From: Toxonevra muliebris
Taxonomy: Eukaryota > Arthropoda > Insecta > Diptera > Pallopteridae
Direction: 5' to 3'
Assembly: GCA_963691655.1 (NCBI GenBank)
Contig: OY829329.1
Coordinates: 64,784,852-64,848,851, forward strand
DNA: 64,000 nucleotides
Shown here: positions 1 to 12,042 of the stretch, one piece after another
Numbering within the stretch: the stretch's first letter is position 1
Layout of the letters: each line of letters starts with the position of its first letter
Position numbers and translations under genes: made by a program
Notes under the pieces: generated by a model
Databases searched by the model: none
Seen by the model: the letters and a program-made list of their open reading frames with translations, nothing else
Told to the model about the DNA's origin: nothing

Positions 1-416
1 GACGAAGACATAGCTAAGCCTTTCTGAACGCCGAAAGCGAAGTCGAAGCACCGCGCGACTGTTTTGGCCTGACTGACACTCGGCGTTATAAGCATCTATA
101 TCTACGAAATCACTCCGAGTTTCTCTCTGAAATTTTTACAAAATACTTTCGAAATATAATACTTTCAAATACCACATTTTTTTAAAAAAAATCGACTTCT
201 TCAAACCAAAAAAGTGCCCGCTTAAGAAAAAATTAAGATTTTAAGACCCAAAATATGAAATAAGGCATAAGTAAAACGTTTTACATCACATAAAATTTGA
301 CAAAAAAAAAGCTGAACGACTTCAAATTCCCCGCGAAAAATAACTCATTCCCCGATTACCCGCTCTAAGTCAAATTCCCCGCAAATTGGGGAATTCCCCG
401 CTAGTTGGCATCGCTG
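1..416 (-). mobile_element. hAT-like element copy truncated by the window edge
   Basis: The sequence is an inverted copy of 437-848, so the two form a near-continuous palindrome around a 20-bp spacer (417-436). Its end at 403-416 reads, on the minus strand, CAGCGATGCCAACT, one base different from the terminal repeat of the neighbouring element. The body shares repeated AATTCCCCG words with that element. The other end lies outside the window, so no target duplication can be tested. No coding potential is visible. Confidence 0.7.
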
Positions 417-436
417 CTCTCAAGCACGGTGGGAAT

Positions 437-1734
437 CAGGGATGCCAACTTGCGGTGAATTCCCTGATTTGTGGGGAATTTTACTTAGTACGGTGAATCG
501 GGGAATGAGCTGTTTTTTTGCGGGGAATTTTAAACCGTCCAGCTTTTAGTTGATAAAGTCTGTAGAATATTTTTTGTCAAATTTTATGTAATGTAAATCG
601 TTTAGCTTTTGCAATACTTCATATTTTGGGTCTTATAATCTTCATCTCTTCTTAAGAGAGCCCTGCACTTTCTTGGTTTGGAAAAATTGATTTTTAAAAA
701 ATTGATTTGTAAAAATTTCAGAGAGAAACTCGAAGTGCTTTAGTAGATATAGACGATTATAGCGGCGAGTGTCAGTCAGGCCAAAACAATCTCGCAGCGC
801 TTCGGGATCTCTTTCGGCCGTTCAGAAAGGTCAAGCTATGCCTTCGTCCAGCACCTCCTGATTAATAACTCCGGATTCCGATTGCATCGGTCACCGATCT
901 GTGCGTTATGCAGATGCACCTCTCGGTCGTATTGGGCTGAAGGAAGGTCCGTTGGGATTCGTTGATACATTTAAAAACCGATAGCCAAAACTTTGAGCCC
1001 TTTCTTCTCAAAACAAGGTGTTTGCCATTGACACGTACGTTCTAAAATTTAAATATGTTTTACGATACAACAATGGCCCCAGGACATAATTGAAAAAAAA
1101 GTTTGGTAAAAAAAGTTTTGGCAACGTTGTACTTTCGAAAAAATTCCAATTTTTGGAAAAACTAATCTGTCCGCCGAAATTCGCGTAGTTGGAAGGCGGT
1201 AGAATTTGTTTTGTATCCATGTAACTAATCACCTATTGCATTTGGAAATTTTTATCGAACACGTTTTTTATTTAATCTTTAATCTAGAATGAAAAAAGAA
1301 AATCTTAAAAAATCAAAATGTGACTATTTTTTTTTTCAAAATCAAAAATAGTTTTGACTTTTTTTCCAAAAGGAAACTTTTTTGTTTTTATTGGGGTCAA
1401 AAGAAAGTCCATGTATTTTCCTTTGAGTGTTTATCTATCAAAATGAACGTCGAGTAACTCGGTACACCGGATTCATTTGAGCTCAATCGATTTTAAGAGT
1501 GCGTTTTCTTGAGATGAAATCTCCCATGTGTTGAAAGAATTCCGGAGTCAGAAAGTACTACTTACTATTAACCTACCAGTTCTGAAGCGCATTAAAATAA
1601 CATTAACCTTGATCAATTTTAAGCGTGTGTCGCTGTTATAATATAAAATTATACCGGTGCGGGGAGTTTGATTGAAAATCGGGGAATTTCTCGGGGGCTA
1701 TCGGTGAGACAGGAAAAATGAGTTGGCATCCCTG
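437..1734 (+). mobile_element. Non-autonomous hAT element, CAGGGATGCCAACT family
   Basis: Perfect 14-bp terminal inverted repeats, CAGGGATGCCAACT at 437-450 and its complement at 1721-1734, bound a 1298-bp element. The flanks GTGGGAAT (429-436) and GTGGGATT (1735-1742) form an 8-bp target duplication with one mismatch, the hAT signature. Subterminal GGGGAATT words recur near both ends. No transposase frame is visible, so it is probably non-autonomous or a deletion derivative. The 3' terminal 125 bp recur in opposite orientation at 25108-25232. Confidence 0.85.
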
Positions 1735-1786
1735 GTGGGATTATACATATTCCATGCTGAGAGAGCTACAACAAGTACAACATTAC

Positions 1787-3492
1787 ATTAAATCAAAGAA
1801 TATATAATACATAGAAGGCGCATCACGAACAAATTTATTTGCACAAAAATTTTGTTCTATGGAGCCATAACTGGCTCCATTTTACGCTCAAAATTAAGTG
1901 TTTCTCATAAAAGCAATGAGTGGTTAAAATTATTTGTTTCTCTTTGCTGTTGGCTTTGTTTAATGAGAGGGTTTTTTTTTTTAATGAGAGTTTTGTGTTC
2001 TCGTTTTTTCGTGTTTCTTTTTTTTTGGTTTTCGTGCTTGTAATATGTGACGCGAAAAATAGGTATTTTTCAAGAATTTTGTTCAGGTAAACTAATTTTT
2101 ATAAAAACTATATACATATTAAGTATTTAAAGGTACATGTATTAACTAATTTCTATTCAAAAATATTTAAAACTTTATGAGTAATGAGCGATCCCGTCGA
2201 CACCTTTCTGAAAAAACATGTTTTGCGGTGACCAATATCTTGCAAATCTAGATCATTTGAAATCCAAAAATGAAATAGATTTACTTTTATTCTAAGATTA
2301 TCTTATGATAAATCGAAGGATTTGAAAAAATATGCACATTTAATAAAATGGCCATAATCGTGGTCACCGACTTCAATAACGACGTTTTGAGAAAAACGCG
2401 TTTAAAGTTTCAATTCACTTTTATGTCAGGAAGAAAATTTTTTTTTTGGAAATAACAAAGATTCAAAAATTTTCTTCGGATCAACTTCTAAATTTTTAGA
2501 CATATTTTTGAAAACATATACTTTAAGAAAATCCAAAAACAGGTCGATTTTTTAAAAGTTACTACTGGAGGTGCCCCCTTAAAAACTTTCTAAATCGATT
2601 GATTGCAACTAGGGCTGTGCGATTAATCGTTTAAGTAAGAATTCTGATTAATCAAAATGCTTGACTATACAATTGTTCGATTAATTAGGATTTTGATTAA
2701 TCAAAATGCAAACTATTCGATTAAACAGGATTTTGATTAATCTAAATTAAAATTATTCGATTAATCAAGATTCTGATTATTTGGAATAAAATTATTCGAA
2801 CAACATATTCAAAAATTTTTTTTTTATTTTTAATTTGTTGGATTTTTTTTCAATACTTATCTTTTTTGCGAGGTGGGGCAAAGTTTCACCGTTGCAGAAA
2901 CTGGTTGCGCAAAAGAAAGCGCAAAGAAAAATATTGAAAAAAATACATAAAATTGGAAATAAAAAGAAATTGTTCGAATAATTTTTTTCCAACTAATCAA
3001 AATAATTGATTAATCAAGCATTTTAATTGCTCAGAATTGTTGATTAAACGATTAATCGCACAGCCCTAATTTCAATGCTTTTTTATGCTTTTTCGAATAC
3101 AAAACAAAAAATATTACAAAAAAGAAATTTTGCGACGACCATAATCTTGGGTCACAAATTGAAAAAAAAAAAAAAAATTGGTTAGGTTGGAAAGCAATAT
3201 TGATATTCGGCAACAACGCAAAAAAAAAACAAACATGTATCTACATATTCTCCGCAAAAAACCCATTCATATGAAACTATACGCAGTCGCACTTGGCGGC
3301 ACTCTGTAAAAATGTGAGAGAGCCTAAGAAAAAAACACCATGAGAGTGCATGGGAGAGAGTAAAAGCAAAATAAATGAGTGGTTTTGCTCTTCCTCTTTA
3401 CTGCGACTTCCCGCCCCCGAAACGAAGGCAACATATTTTGGAAAAGTTTTGAGAGATGCGCCTTCTATGTATTATATATTCTTTGATTAAAT
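1787..3492. mobile_element. TIR element of 1.7 kb, superfamily unassigned
   Basis: Near-perfect inverted repeats of about 38 bp at 1787-1824 and 3455-3492 (outer end TTAAATCAAAGAATAT, inner end GAAGGCGCATC) bound this block. The interior holds repeated phrases such as GGTGACCAATATCTTG and its variants near 2230, 2350 and 3135. A small hAT-like MITE (2610-3068) sits inside. No convincing transposase frame or target duplication was seen; the short ORFs at 1852 and 2792 are low-complexity. Confidence 0.65.
2610..3068. mobile_element. hAT-like MITE with TAGGGCTGTGCGATTAATCG ends
   Basis: Perfect 25-bp terminal repeats lie at 2610-2634 and 3044-3068, beginning TAGGGCTGTGCGATTAATCG. The flanks ATTGCAAC (2602-2609) and ATTTCAAT (3069-3076) match at 6 of 8 bases, consistent with an aged 8-bp duplication. 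The interior is built from repeated ATTCGATTAATC words. It is 459 bp, non-coding, and nested in the larger element 1787-3492. Confidence 0.75.
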
Positions 3493-4351
3493 ACTTACTG
3501 ATTTTGAGTGTGTTCCATTATGCTCTCAGTACGCAGTTTATTTTTAGACTCTTTTTTACACTTATTCCATATGAATTCCTAACACTGCGTTCACACGGAA
3601 CCGATTTTTGCTAAAAAGAAAATCAAATTTTCAACTTAAAAAAATTGATAAATAAAAATTTGTAGGATTTTTGTGTGCAAAAGAATGTGTAAAAAATTTA
3701 TAATAGCAATTACAAAAAAAAAAACAAATATATTTTTATTATAATGCTATTCTTTACATATATTGTCACAACAAGCACAAACAGAATTATCAGTTTTAAA
3801 AAACTAAGCAAAAATTCGCAGATTAAAATAATATTTTCACAAATGAATAACTTTTTATTGAGCAAAAGCTTCCTTGTTTTTCTTATTTTTTTTTTATTTC
3901 GTTGGAGAGTCTAAACCGAGCTTTCCGCATCCATTTATGTTGTTCGCGATATAATTTAAAGTTTTAATCTAAAGTTTTATGTCGAATGCAGACGATGATA
4001 TGATAAGTTATTTCTTAGGCAAATTTTTACTCTTGGAACCTGCCAAGATGTGGTGTTGTGTATAATTTTTGATAGTCCTGAGCATTGAACACGGGCACCT
4101 TACACCTTTCGGGCTCGTAAGGAAACCAGAGGAGATTGCACAAAAACAAATCCGAATTCGTATTGTCGGACCCCAATTGCTTGTTACAATTTTTGATCAA
4201 AACAAACACTTTGCGCCTTTGATGACCTGAACTTTCATAAGTCACCGGTGATCCTTTGGCCTTAAATGGGATTTTTTAATGAACCTTTTCTTTGCATTTT
4301 TATTACATATTTTTTTAAGATAGAGAATGTAACTTAGGATTAATTTCTCAA
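3493..4351. other. AT-rich spacer with a diverged repeat copy
   Basis: No gene is visible. The part at about 4020-4330 resembles the neighbouring piggyBac-like block (4356-4806): both hold GTCAC...GTGA(C/T)CC dyads and a preceding cttTTCTTTGC phrase, so it may be a second, older copy. The 72-codon minus-strand ORF here has no recognisable domain. Confidence 0.4.
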
Positions 4352-4355
4352 TTAA

Positions 4356-4806
4356 CCCTTTCTTTGCCTTAAGGAAACTAGAAACAATAGCAAAACCAAG
4401 TCATCGCATTCTTCGACCCTCATTTCATTGTAAAAAAGTTCTTAAAAAGTTTTCATTGATGATCTTAGGGTCACTGATGACCCATAGCAAAACTTGTATT
4501 TCCAAAAACGTAAAAATATGGAAAATTATGTTTCAGTAAATACTTTTTTCCCAAAACATGGAACATATTTTGTAAAAATTGTGAGCGATTGAAAATTAAC
4601 AAAACAAAAAAACAAAATTTTTTCACTTTGATCCGCTACAGTACCGTTACCAAAAAAAAAAATATTTCTTAAGTTTTTTAATTGAAATTGAAGAACCATC
4701 AATTTTCATTCCAAAAATTTTAAACTTATAAAAACTGATTGGATAATTTTTAAGAAATCGCAAAAACTAATCTTATGACACCAGTGTCACCATGGTACCG
4801 AAAGGG
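4356..4806. mobile_element. piggyBac-like MITE remnant
   Basis: The left end follows TTAA (4352-4355) and reads CCCTTTCTTTGCC; the right end reads GGTACCGAAAGGG followed by TTAT (4807-4810). TTAA target sites and CCCTTT-type ends are characteristic of piggyBac. The interior carries GTCACTGATGACCC and a related dyad near the right end. The inverted repeats are short and imperfect, and one flank has lost the exact TTAA. Confidence 0.4.
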
Positions 4807-4809
4807 TTA

Positions 4810-6775
4810 TCTCTATGTAAACGTAATATAAGCTCATTTATAGACTTTTTGCACTTCATTTAAAATTATGCTGAATCAAAATTTGTTTTGATTTTCCCAG
4901 TAAAATAAAAATTGAACTTTCCTTCTCTCAGAGAGAATGAATTTTTTCTCTGCAAACGAGAATTTAATTCAGACATGTTTTGGTTTGGCAGCTGCTTCAA
5001 AAATTCAAACACATGGCGAAATTATAATAGGTGATAGCAGCGTCAGCTCTGTCTTCTTCTTCTCTAATTTTTTTTATATGAAGATAATCTTAACTGTCAA
5101 AATCTTTGCTTTTTTTTTTTGTTTTCCATGCATTTGTTCTTGTGCTTTTGACAATTACGATTTTTAGCAACAACAAAGTAGCGTGTTGTTTTTGTTACGT
5201 TGTACTTGTTGTAATGCTGCTACCACCATGTTAAATCCGCCTTGTTCAAACAGTTTTTAATATGCTCATTTTGATTTGAAATCAAAGTAATAATTGGCTG
5301 CAATCAAAGAGAATATGAAATGAAATATCAATGTCTATTAGTAACAATTGATGCAAACGTAACTTTCCTTTAGTTCCAAATTACACTTGGCAATTATTCA
5401 ATTATTATCGATTCTTTTTTTTTTTTTGGTAACGCATTTTTACTTCACATTTTTCATTTTTGCCGGCAGTTTTGTCTACAGAACATATATTTGGGAGACT
5501 TTACTCTGAAGAGGTATAATACCTAAACTTCTAAACCTCATCAAAGCAATAATTGTTATCCATAGGAGATTTAGCTGCATAATAGGATTTATCAATTTTA
5601 AACAACTGAGTTTGCAAATTACAACAAAGTTCACAAAAAAGATCAAAAAATATATTTTCATGTATTTTTTTCTGTTTTTTATTATTATTATTTATCTTGC
5701 GTTTATTGTTTCTGCCACTTTCAAATTATTATTGCAAATTAACATAAATTTATGTAAACATAAATTATTAATTCCTTTCCCCTCCTCCCATTGAGCGTAC
5801 ATGTACACAAGAGCATTTTGTTTTTGTTGTTCTTATACTCTTTCATGTATTGCAATATAAATAATAATTTTTATATGAGATTCATTTTAACCATTTAGTA
5901 AAATATTGCAAACATTTGTTACACATACAGCCATTAATACATTTCTATGTACGTTCGAGTACGTGTTCACTGTCGTTGCAAACGACAACAACAGCAGCAG
6001 CAGCAAAAACAACAAAGAAGAATTATATTCCAATAATAATTGTTTAATATTCTATAATAAAAAAAAGTTATATGTGCAAGTAATGTGCATATGCAAATTG
6101 ACTTTTAATTGAAATATTACTTTAAGGTTATAAAGTTAAACATAAATGAGTAATTTTTATAGCATAACCTCTTACTCGTATACAATTATGTTCTTTTTTC
6201 CCAACTCCACCAAAAATTTGATAAAATTTTTACGAGACTTAAGCATTGCCAACAACAACAACCACAGCATAAAGAAGAGTACAACAGAATTAGAGAGAAA
6301 GCAGTAGATTTTTTTTTCATTTATACTTCTCTGCTGATTAGAAGCAGACGATTAGCTACGCCAAATTTAAAATAAAATAATCCAACAACAAATATCATTA
6401 GGAGAGCAAACAGTTAAGTTTTTTATAGAGAGAAACATTTCACCAAAAGAGAGCAAAAATTTTGAAATATCTACGAGAGAAATAATAACTCTGTAAAGTA
6501 TGATAGTTCCAATTTAGATACAGTAATTTGTGTTGCTCAATTTTTTACTTCGACGCAGAGAAATGAAGTGGGAGGAGCCCAAGGAGGAAAAGTGAGAGAG
6601 AGAGAAAGCACGCACAACTAATATTATCACAGACCGTTATTGAATAGCATTCGGATCAATCACATATTTACACAATATATTTTTCCTTAACTTGTTGTTG
6701 CTTTTTCAACAAAATTGAGAATTAAGTAAAAGAGATTAAAGAAAAGAGTTGCCAAATAACAATTAAAGATATACA
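4810..6775. other. Non-coding AT-rich DNA
   Basis: Nothing gene-like is visible in about 2 kb. It contains short homopolymers, a CAACAGCAG stretch near 5985-6010, and GA-rich patches near 6590-6610. The ORFs of 60-76 codons here have low-complexity translations and no splice-like boundaries that I could defend. Confidence 0.5.
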
Positions 6776-6777
6776 TA

Positions 6778-8341
6778 CAGTGCCGGACAAAACTAAAGCA
6801 CAGACTCTTCCTTGTCAACATTAAGTCAATAAAATTTCAAAATATGCAAGTCCATATTTTTTTTTTTTTTTGTTTTATAAATTTTGTATGAATATGCACT
6901 TGTTGAAACCAAATAACATTAAAAATTGATTACTGTTTTTTTATTTTTTAATCACATTGCTCAATATGCCTAAACCTTCCGCGACAAAACTAAAGCACAT
7001 AGTCTTTTTAGCTTACTGTTACAATCAATAGTTAAACATTAACAACAACAACAACCATCTTTAAACTAGAAACCCATTATTTTGGAATACAAAAGCAGGT
7101 TTTAATAAAAATTTTAAGCCTATATAAGTAGTTGGTTATCATTCACCGTCACCGTTCGCATTTTAAAATTTCGCTTCCCAAAATGGCTCAAAATAAGTAT
7201 TCTGTGGATTTAATAAAGCTGAATCAGTAACATGCATTGTCAAAAAAATTTGTATTCGCTATTACGTTAATTCCGGAACTATAATCCGTCTTCGCTCTCC
7301 TCTTTTTGTATATACTAAATATGGAGGTGGCAGACCACGGGGCACAACCAAACGTGAAGATCTGGCCATCATTCGGGTTAAAAAAAAGAGATCCTTATAT
7401 ATCTTGAAAATAAATTGCGTTTAAACATTTCACACAAGTTTATCCAACGAATGAGCTGTGGAGGGTGGCTTGGCAACATTCCAAAGCGTAAAAAAGACAT
7501 TTATTTCTCGAAAGAATCGACAGACAAGGTGCGAATTTGTAACCGCACACTTTAACTGTGCTACTGTCAAATGAAAGACTGTGCTTTTTACTGACTAATC
7601 CAAATTTGACATGGAAAGTTGTGATGGATTAAAGCTAGTGTGCAGACCAAAAGGGTAACGATGAAATCCACGTTATTTGAAAAGCACCGTAAAATACGGG
7701 GAAGGCAACGTAATGGTCTGGTGATTTTTTTTCGGCCATGGAATCGGTTCAATTCATAAAATAAGATGTTTAATGGACCGTCCGATGTGTAAAGATATTC
7801 TCCTGAATATTGTGTTATTTTATAGGAAGGAAGAGCTGTTGTTAAAGTAGGTTTACCAGAACAAAGACGATCCCAGCACTTTGTGTAGAAGAGTAGTGTG
7901 TTGTCAATAACATCGGTATTTTATGAAAGCCCATCCATTCACCCAATCTCTATCCCAAAAAATCTCTAGGAAATTTTAGATTAGAAATTCCATTTTCTAC
8001 CTATCGGAAATTGCATGGAAGAACAATTCTGCGGACGTTTTGAGCAATTTTGTTGGGTTCATGCTACGATAATGTGCACGTGCTCTGAAAAACAATGGAT
8101 ACGCTACAAAATAGTGGAGAAATCGAACTTTTCCTTTAATATAATCCATACGTGCTTTAGTTTTGTCGCATCAGCTTTATGCATTTTGGTACTTTTGAGT
8201 TCATATTTTTATTTTATTTGAAAAATAATATTAAATTTTCTTTCTACATTCATAAAAAAATTTCAGTCAAAGCATGCTTTACATCATTACTGAACAAAAT
8301 GCAAACAAGAAAAATTCGTGCTTTAGTTTTGTCCGACACTG
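6778..8341 (+). mobile_element. Tc1-like transposon with IR/DR ends, inactive
   Basis: The element runs from CAGTGCCGGACAAAACTAAA to its inverted counterpart ending CCGACACTG, flanked by TA at 6776-6777 and 8342-8343. Each end is an inverted repeat of about 200 bp with two copies of a direct-repeat core, GACAAAACTAAAGCAC: outer copies at the termini, inner copies near 6983 and 8155. This is the IR/DR organisation known for several Tc1 elements. At 1564 bp it is the usual length for the group. Confidence 0.9.
7183..7970 (+). pseudogene. Degenerate Tc1-type transposase
   Basis: Starting at an ATG at 7183 (MAQNKYSVD), translation in shifting frames recovers Tc1 transposase hallmarks. These are a GRPRGTTK AT-hook-like motif near 7327-7353, a DPYIS-like segment after 7390, and a catalytic-core stretch related to GEGNVMVW at 7699-7723, which in the family precedes the second acidic residue region. 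Several stops and frameshifts separate these pieces, so no functional protein is expected. The position between the IR/DR ends and the orientation agree with this being the element's own gene. Confidence 0.8.
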
Positions 8342-8343
8342 TA

Positions 8344-9509
8344 TATAGAAAGAAAATTTCATTATTGATTTTGTACTATATGAACATAGGTGCAAAAAAT
8401 TAAAACTATACACAATACAATTAAAATTTTGTTTAAAAGTATTTTAATTTATGCAAATATACACATATATACATATGTATATAGACAAAAAGGCAATTAA
8501 AAGCATTTAAAGCATGTTTATTTAAATTGTGAATATTTTATTTACGATTTAATTCATAAAATCATGTACAATATTATAAGGAAGTAATCGTATGTAAATG
8601 CTTAAATACAGAGAGAGACACACACACACATACATGTATAAAAATATACGAGTATTTAAGTAAGGAGCAATAGTGAAAAATCACAAAAGCGCTCACGGTT
8701 TCCTTTATTTTCTTTCTTTATTATGCCATTTTATTTTCCTTTTTCTTTTTTTTTTTCTTGGTATTCTTCTTCATTTTCTTCCGCTTACAAAAGGCTGACG
8801 CAATTTTCCACATGAGTTCAACATAAACCAGACACCAGATTCTTCAAATGCGCCTTAAATCCAAACATAAGTAGCTGATTTATGCAAAGGTCGCGTCGCT
8901 TCCGATTCCCTCGAGAATGAACTTAATTTGATTTCTATCGCAACACAAATGTCTACATACACACACACACACACACACATACACAAAAAAACACATGTAT
9001 ACAAGTTTAAGTATGTGGGGCTGTATTTATGTGGATGTGTGTGTGTAAGTGTATGATTGTGTTCCTCATGAATGTGGGTGTCTGCTGCATTGTAAAGCAA
9101 AGTTTTAAACGCTTTCTTCCGCTTTTCTCGGTAACGCGGTTTACACTAAGCATTAATATTGTATGTAGTAGGCACCAGCAAGCATAAATAAATGACTTTC
9201 GTATTCTTTTCAAATGAGCATCATTTCCTTATACAGAGTCCTAGGGGATTTTATCTTTTCAGATACTTGTGTAGATATATAAATGAGTAGTTTAGCTACA
9301 ATAAGCATTTGATGTCTTCAGAACAGCGGTGAAAAATAAAACACGAAAATTAATAAGACAATATGAAGAAAATGGCAACTGAAACCACCATCCTTTCACC
9401 ACATTTACTTACAATTCACCATCACCACAAATTGACAGCGGAAGTTGGCAAATAAGCTAAATTGAATTTATTGCCACGTTGACAGTTATTTACGCACACA
9501 TAAACGCAT

Positions 9510-9549
<40 letters not shown>

Positions 9550-9844
9550 TTGTACATTGTGCATACGCATTGATATGAAACTATATCGCAAGCAAAAAAT
9601 GAACATAACTAAAGTAAGTAAAACATATTGAATCAACAATAAAAAGCCAATAGCCATCAATATTATGAGAAATTGATTGCTAAGTAGATAAATGCGTTCT
9701 CAATGCGACGCGATTGTTGTCGTATATTTGACTGTTTTGTTGAATTATTATGATCTACTATATATTTATTTATTTATTTATTTTATATAAATATATTTTA
9801 TTTATAATCTATACATTTCACACCTACTTCAAACGATAAGAGAC
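8344..9844. other. AT-rich spacer with CA and TA microsatellites
   Basis: There is no gene. A CA tract lies at about 8957-8984 and a TA tract at 9514-9544. The overlapping minus-strand ORFs at 8855-9213 are translations of the CA tract and its surroundings and are not credible proteins. Confidence 0.55.
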
Positions 9845-10330
9845 AAAACAGCTGACTAGGCCAGTTAGTGTAAAAGCATCTTTAGGTCAGCAGACAACTC
9901 AACTGATTTAGTCATTAAATCTTGAGATACCATTAAGTCAGAATACAAGTCACGTTACTTTGCCGGTTAATGTAAGGAAACCTCTAGGTCAGAAGACAAC
10001 TCATGTGACTAAGTCAGCTAGTTTGAAAGTAGCTTCAGGTCTTGAAACTGGTTAGCTGATTAGATCTGCTAGTACTAATTAACTTTTGGGTCAGAAAAGA
10101 AGTCAGCGGAATTAGTAATGCACTAAACCAATTAGTATAGCATTTTTAAGTCAAAGGGTAAGTAAGTTTATTAAACCTTTCTAGTGCAAAACCGACTTTA
10201 GCTTCAGTAAAAAGTCAGCTGACTAAGAGAGCTGGTACAAAGATCAGAAATACAATTCAGTCGACTAATTCAACTAATGCAAAAGCACCTTTAGGTCAGA
10301 AGACAAACAAATGAATCAAGGCTTCAGCAA
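9845..10330. repeat. Decayed tandem repeat, roughly 70-bp units
   Basis: About seven diverged units share the phrases GACTAAGTCAGCTAGT, AAAAGCACCTTTAGGTCAG and AGACAACTCA. Spacing between recurrences is about 65-75 bp. The divergence suggests an old array that is no longer homogenised. It ends just before the dispersed repeat that begins at 10367. Confidence 0.65.
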
Positions 10331-11043
10331 ACTTTATTCAAAGCAAAATATGAAAATCATTTTTGCAGTGAAACTTCTTATTGAAAAGTAGTGAAATTTG
10401 GTTCGACAACTTTTTGTGTGACAAATAATTTAATTTAATTTTTTTTTTTTTGGCTCTCCTTGCACACATCAAAAAATTACAACAAACTCATTTCTCTCGC
10501 TCTCTGTATTTTCTTAAGCAACGGTATTATATGTTCGAATTCTACTTTTGGATGTGGATAAGTAAATAAAAAAAGAGCAGAGAGTAAACAAACAAAGCCA
10601 ACTCTTGCACGAACAACACAAACTGCACTCTTTCTCTCTTCTTCTATTTATATGTGTATTTGCACTAAAAGAATTTTTTGCAAAAACAACACGACTAACA
10701 ACAATAAATTCTTCTGATATCAATCGCTCACTAATTTGAGATGAGATTGAGAGAGCCGACGTCTCTGTGCATTTCCCATCTGCTCTCCAGTGTGGCCAAC
10801 TTTTGTTTTTCAAAATCCGCTAAAGTGAAGAATAAAACGCGTATTTTCTTAAAAAAAAGCGTTAAATTTTTTTCCTAACAAAAGTGCGAGAAAACTCAAT
10901 ACATTTAAACTTTTTCACTAATACAGGCACACATCTGATACTGATAGTCAATGAAAATTTCTTCGATTTTTCGAAGATATTTTAAATTGAAAAAAACGCG
11001 TTGAGCGCTAAATCATTTTTTTTCCGCGTTTTAATTTTCAAAA

Positions 11044-11082
11044 AGCACTAAAATCAGCGGGAAAAGTGCTGATTTTAGTGCT
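11044..11082. repeat. Short perfect hairpin
   Basis: AGCACTAAAATCAGC (11044-11058) and its exact complement (11068-11082) are separated by 9 bp. Similar CGCTAAA words precede it. It probably belongs to a mobile-element end rather than being a terminator. Confidence 0.7.
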
Positions 11083-11317
11083 TTCTGCTCACGCACTCTA
11101 TGATACTCCCGCTTCTCTCATATTTAAAAAGAAAGAAAAAGAGAAGCAACAACCAAATGCACAACAACAACAGATGTGGTATTTATCAAACACCAATAGA
11201 AAATTGAATCAAACTATTTATTTCATATTTTAACTATTATAAGCCAATTGTATCAATCCTCGAAACTCAAAACATGAATTCTAAACATTTAGATTTCTAA
11301 ATTGATCCAGGGCTCCC

Positions 11318-12042
11318 TAGTCTTGATTCGATACACACATAGTATCGATACTTTTACTCATTACTTGTATCGAATAAAAGTATCGATGCTACCGAAAATA
11401 TCTGAAAAAAGTATCGAATATGTACTTGTATCGAATACTCGTTTAAAGAGACAAATTAATCTTTTTTTAAGTGGTTGTCAAAGAAAACATTCAGGCCAGA
11501 ACGGCCCATTGTGATACAACATGGTTGAGCCTGCACTACTCAACACGAGTTTTTCGCCAATAAATCATGGTTTTGAGATATTTCCACTGGAAACATGTGA
11601 ATCATATAGAAATGACGTTAATTTAACTTAGCAAATCGCTAGAAAACTTATAATAGAATGAAAACTAATTAACAGATTAAAGATTGTTAAAAATATTTTA
11701 TTTTAATGAAAAGGTTTCAATAAACATTATGTTCTACATGCATGGCCGGAAATATTTTCTAGAACTTCAATACTGTACTGCAATATTGTCATACATTGAA
11801 ATATTGCAATATGGGCTGAAATATTTTGAATAATTCTGCAGTAGCATTTTGAAATATATTATTGGTTGCTGTAAAGTATTGCAAAATGATCCACAATTTT
11901 ACATATTGAATAACAATATTTCAGTTTTTTAAATAAATATTTTCCAAAAGTATCGAGTATCCGATACTGATCCTTTTTTCCGATACCAAATAAAATACGT
12001 ATGAATTTTATATACTTGTATACTTGTATCGAATCATCACTA
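11318..12042. mobile_element. hAT-like non-autonomous element, TAGT...GATTCGATAC ends
   Basis: The ends TAGTCTTGATTCGATAC and, at the other side in complement, TAGTGATGATTCGATAC define a 725-bp element flanked by perfect 8-bp duplications GGGCTCCC (11310-11317 and 12043-12050). Copy B of the host repeat has the uninterrupted site near 41493-41500 (TGGCTACC), which confirms the insertion. The interior repeats GTATCGA(A/T)AC words near both ends and a set of AATATTGCAATAT words. No coding frame was found. Confidence 0.85.
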
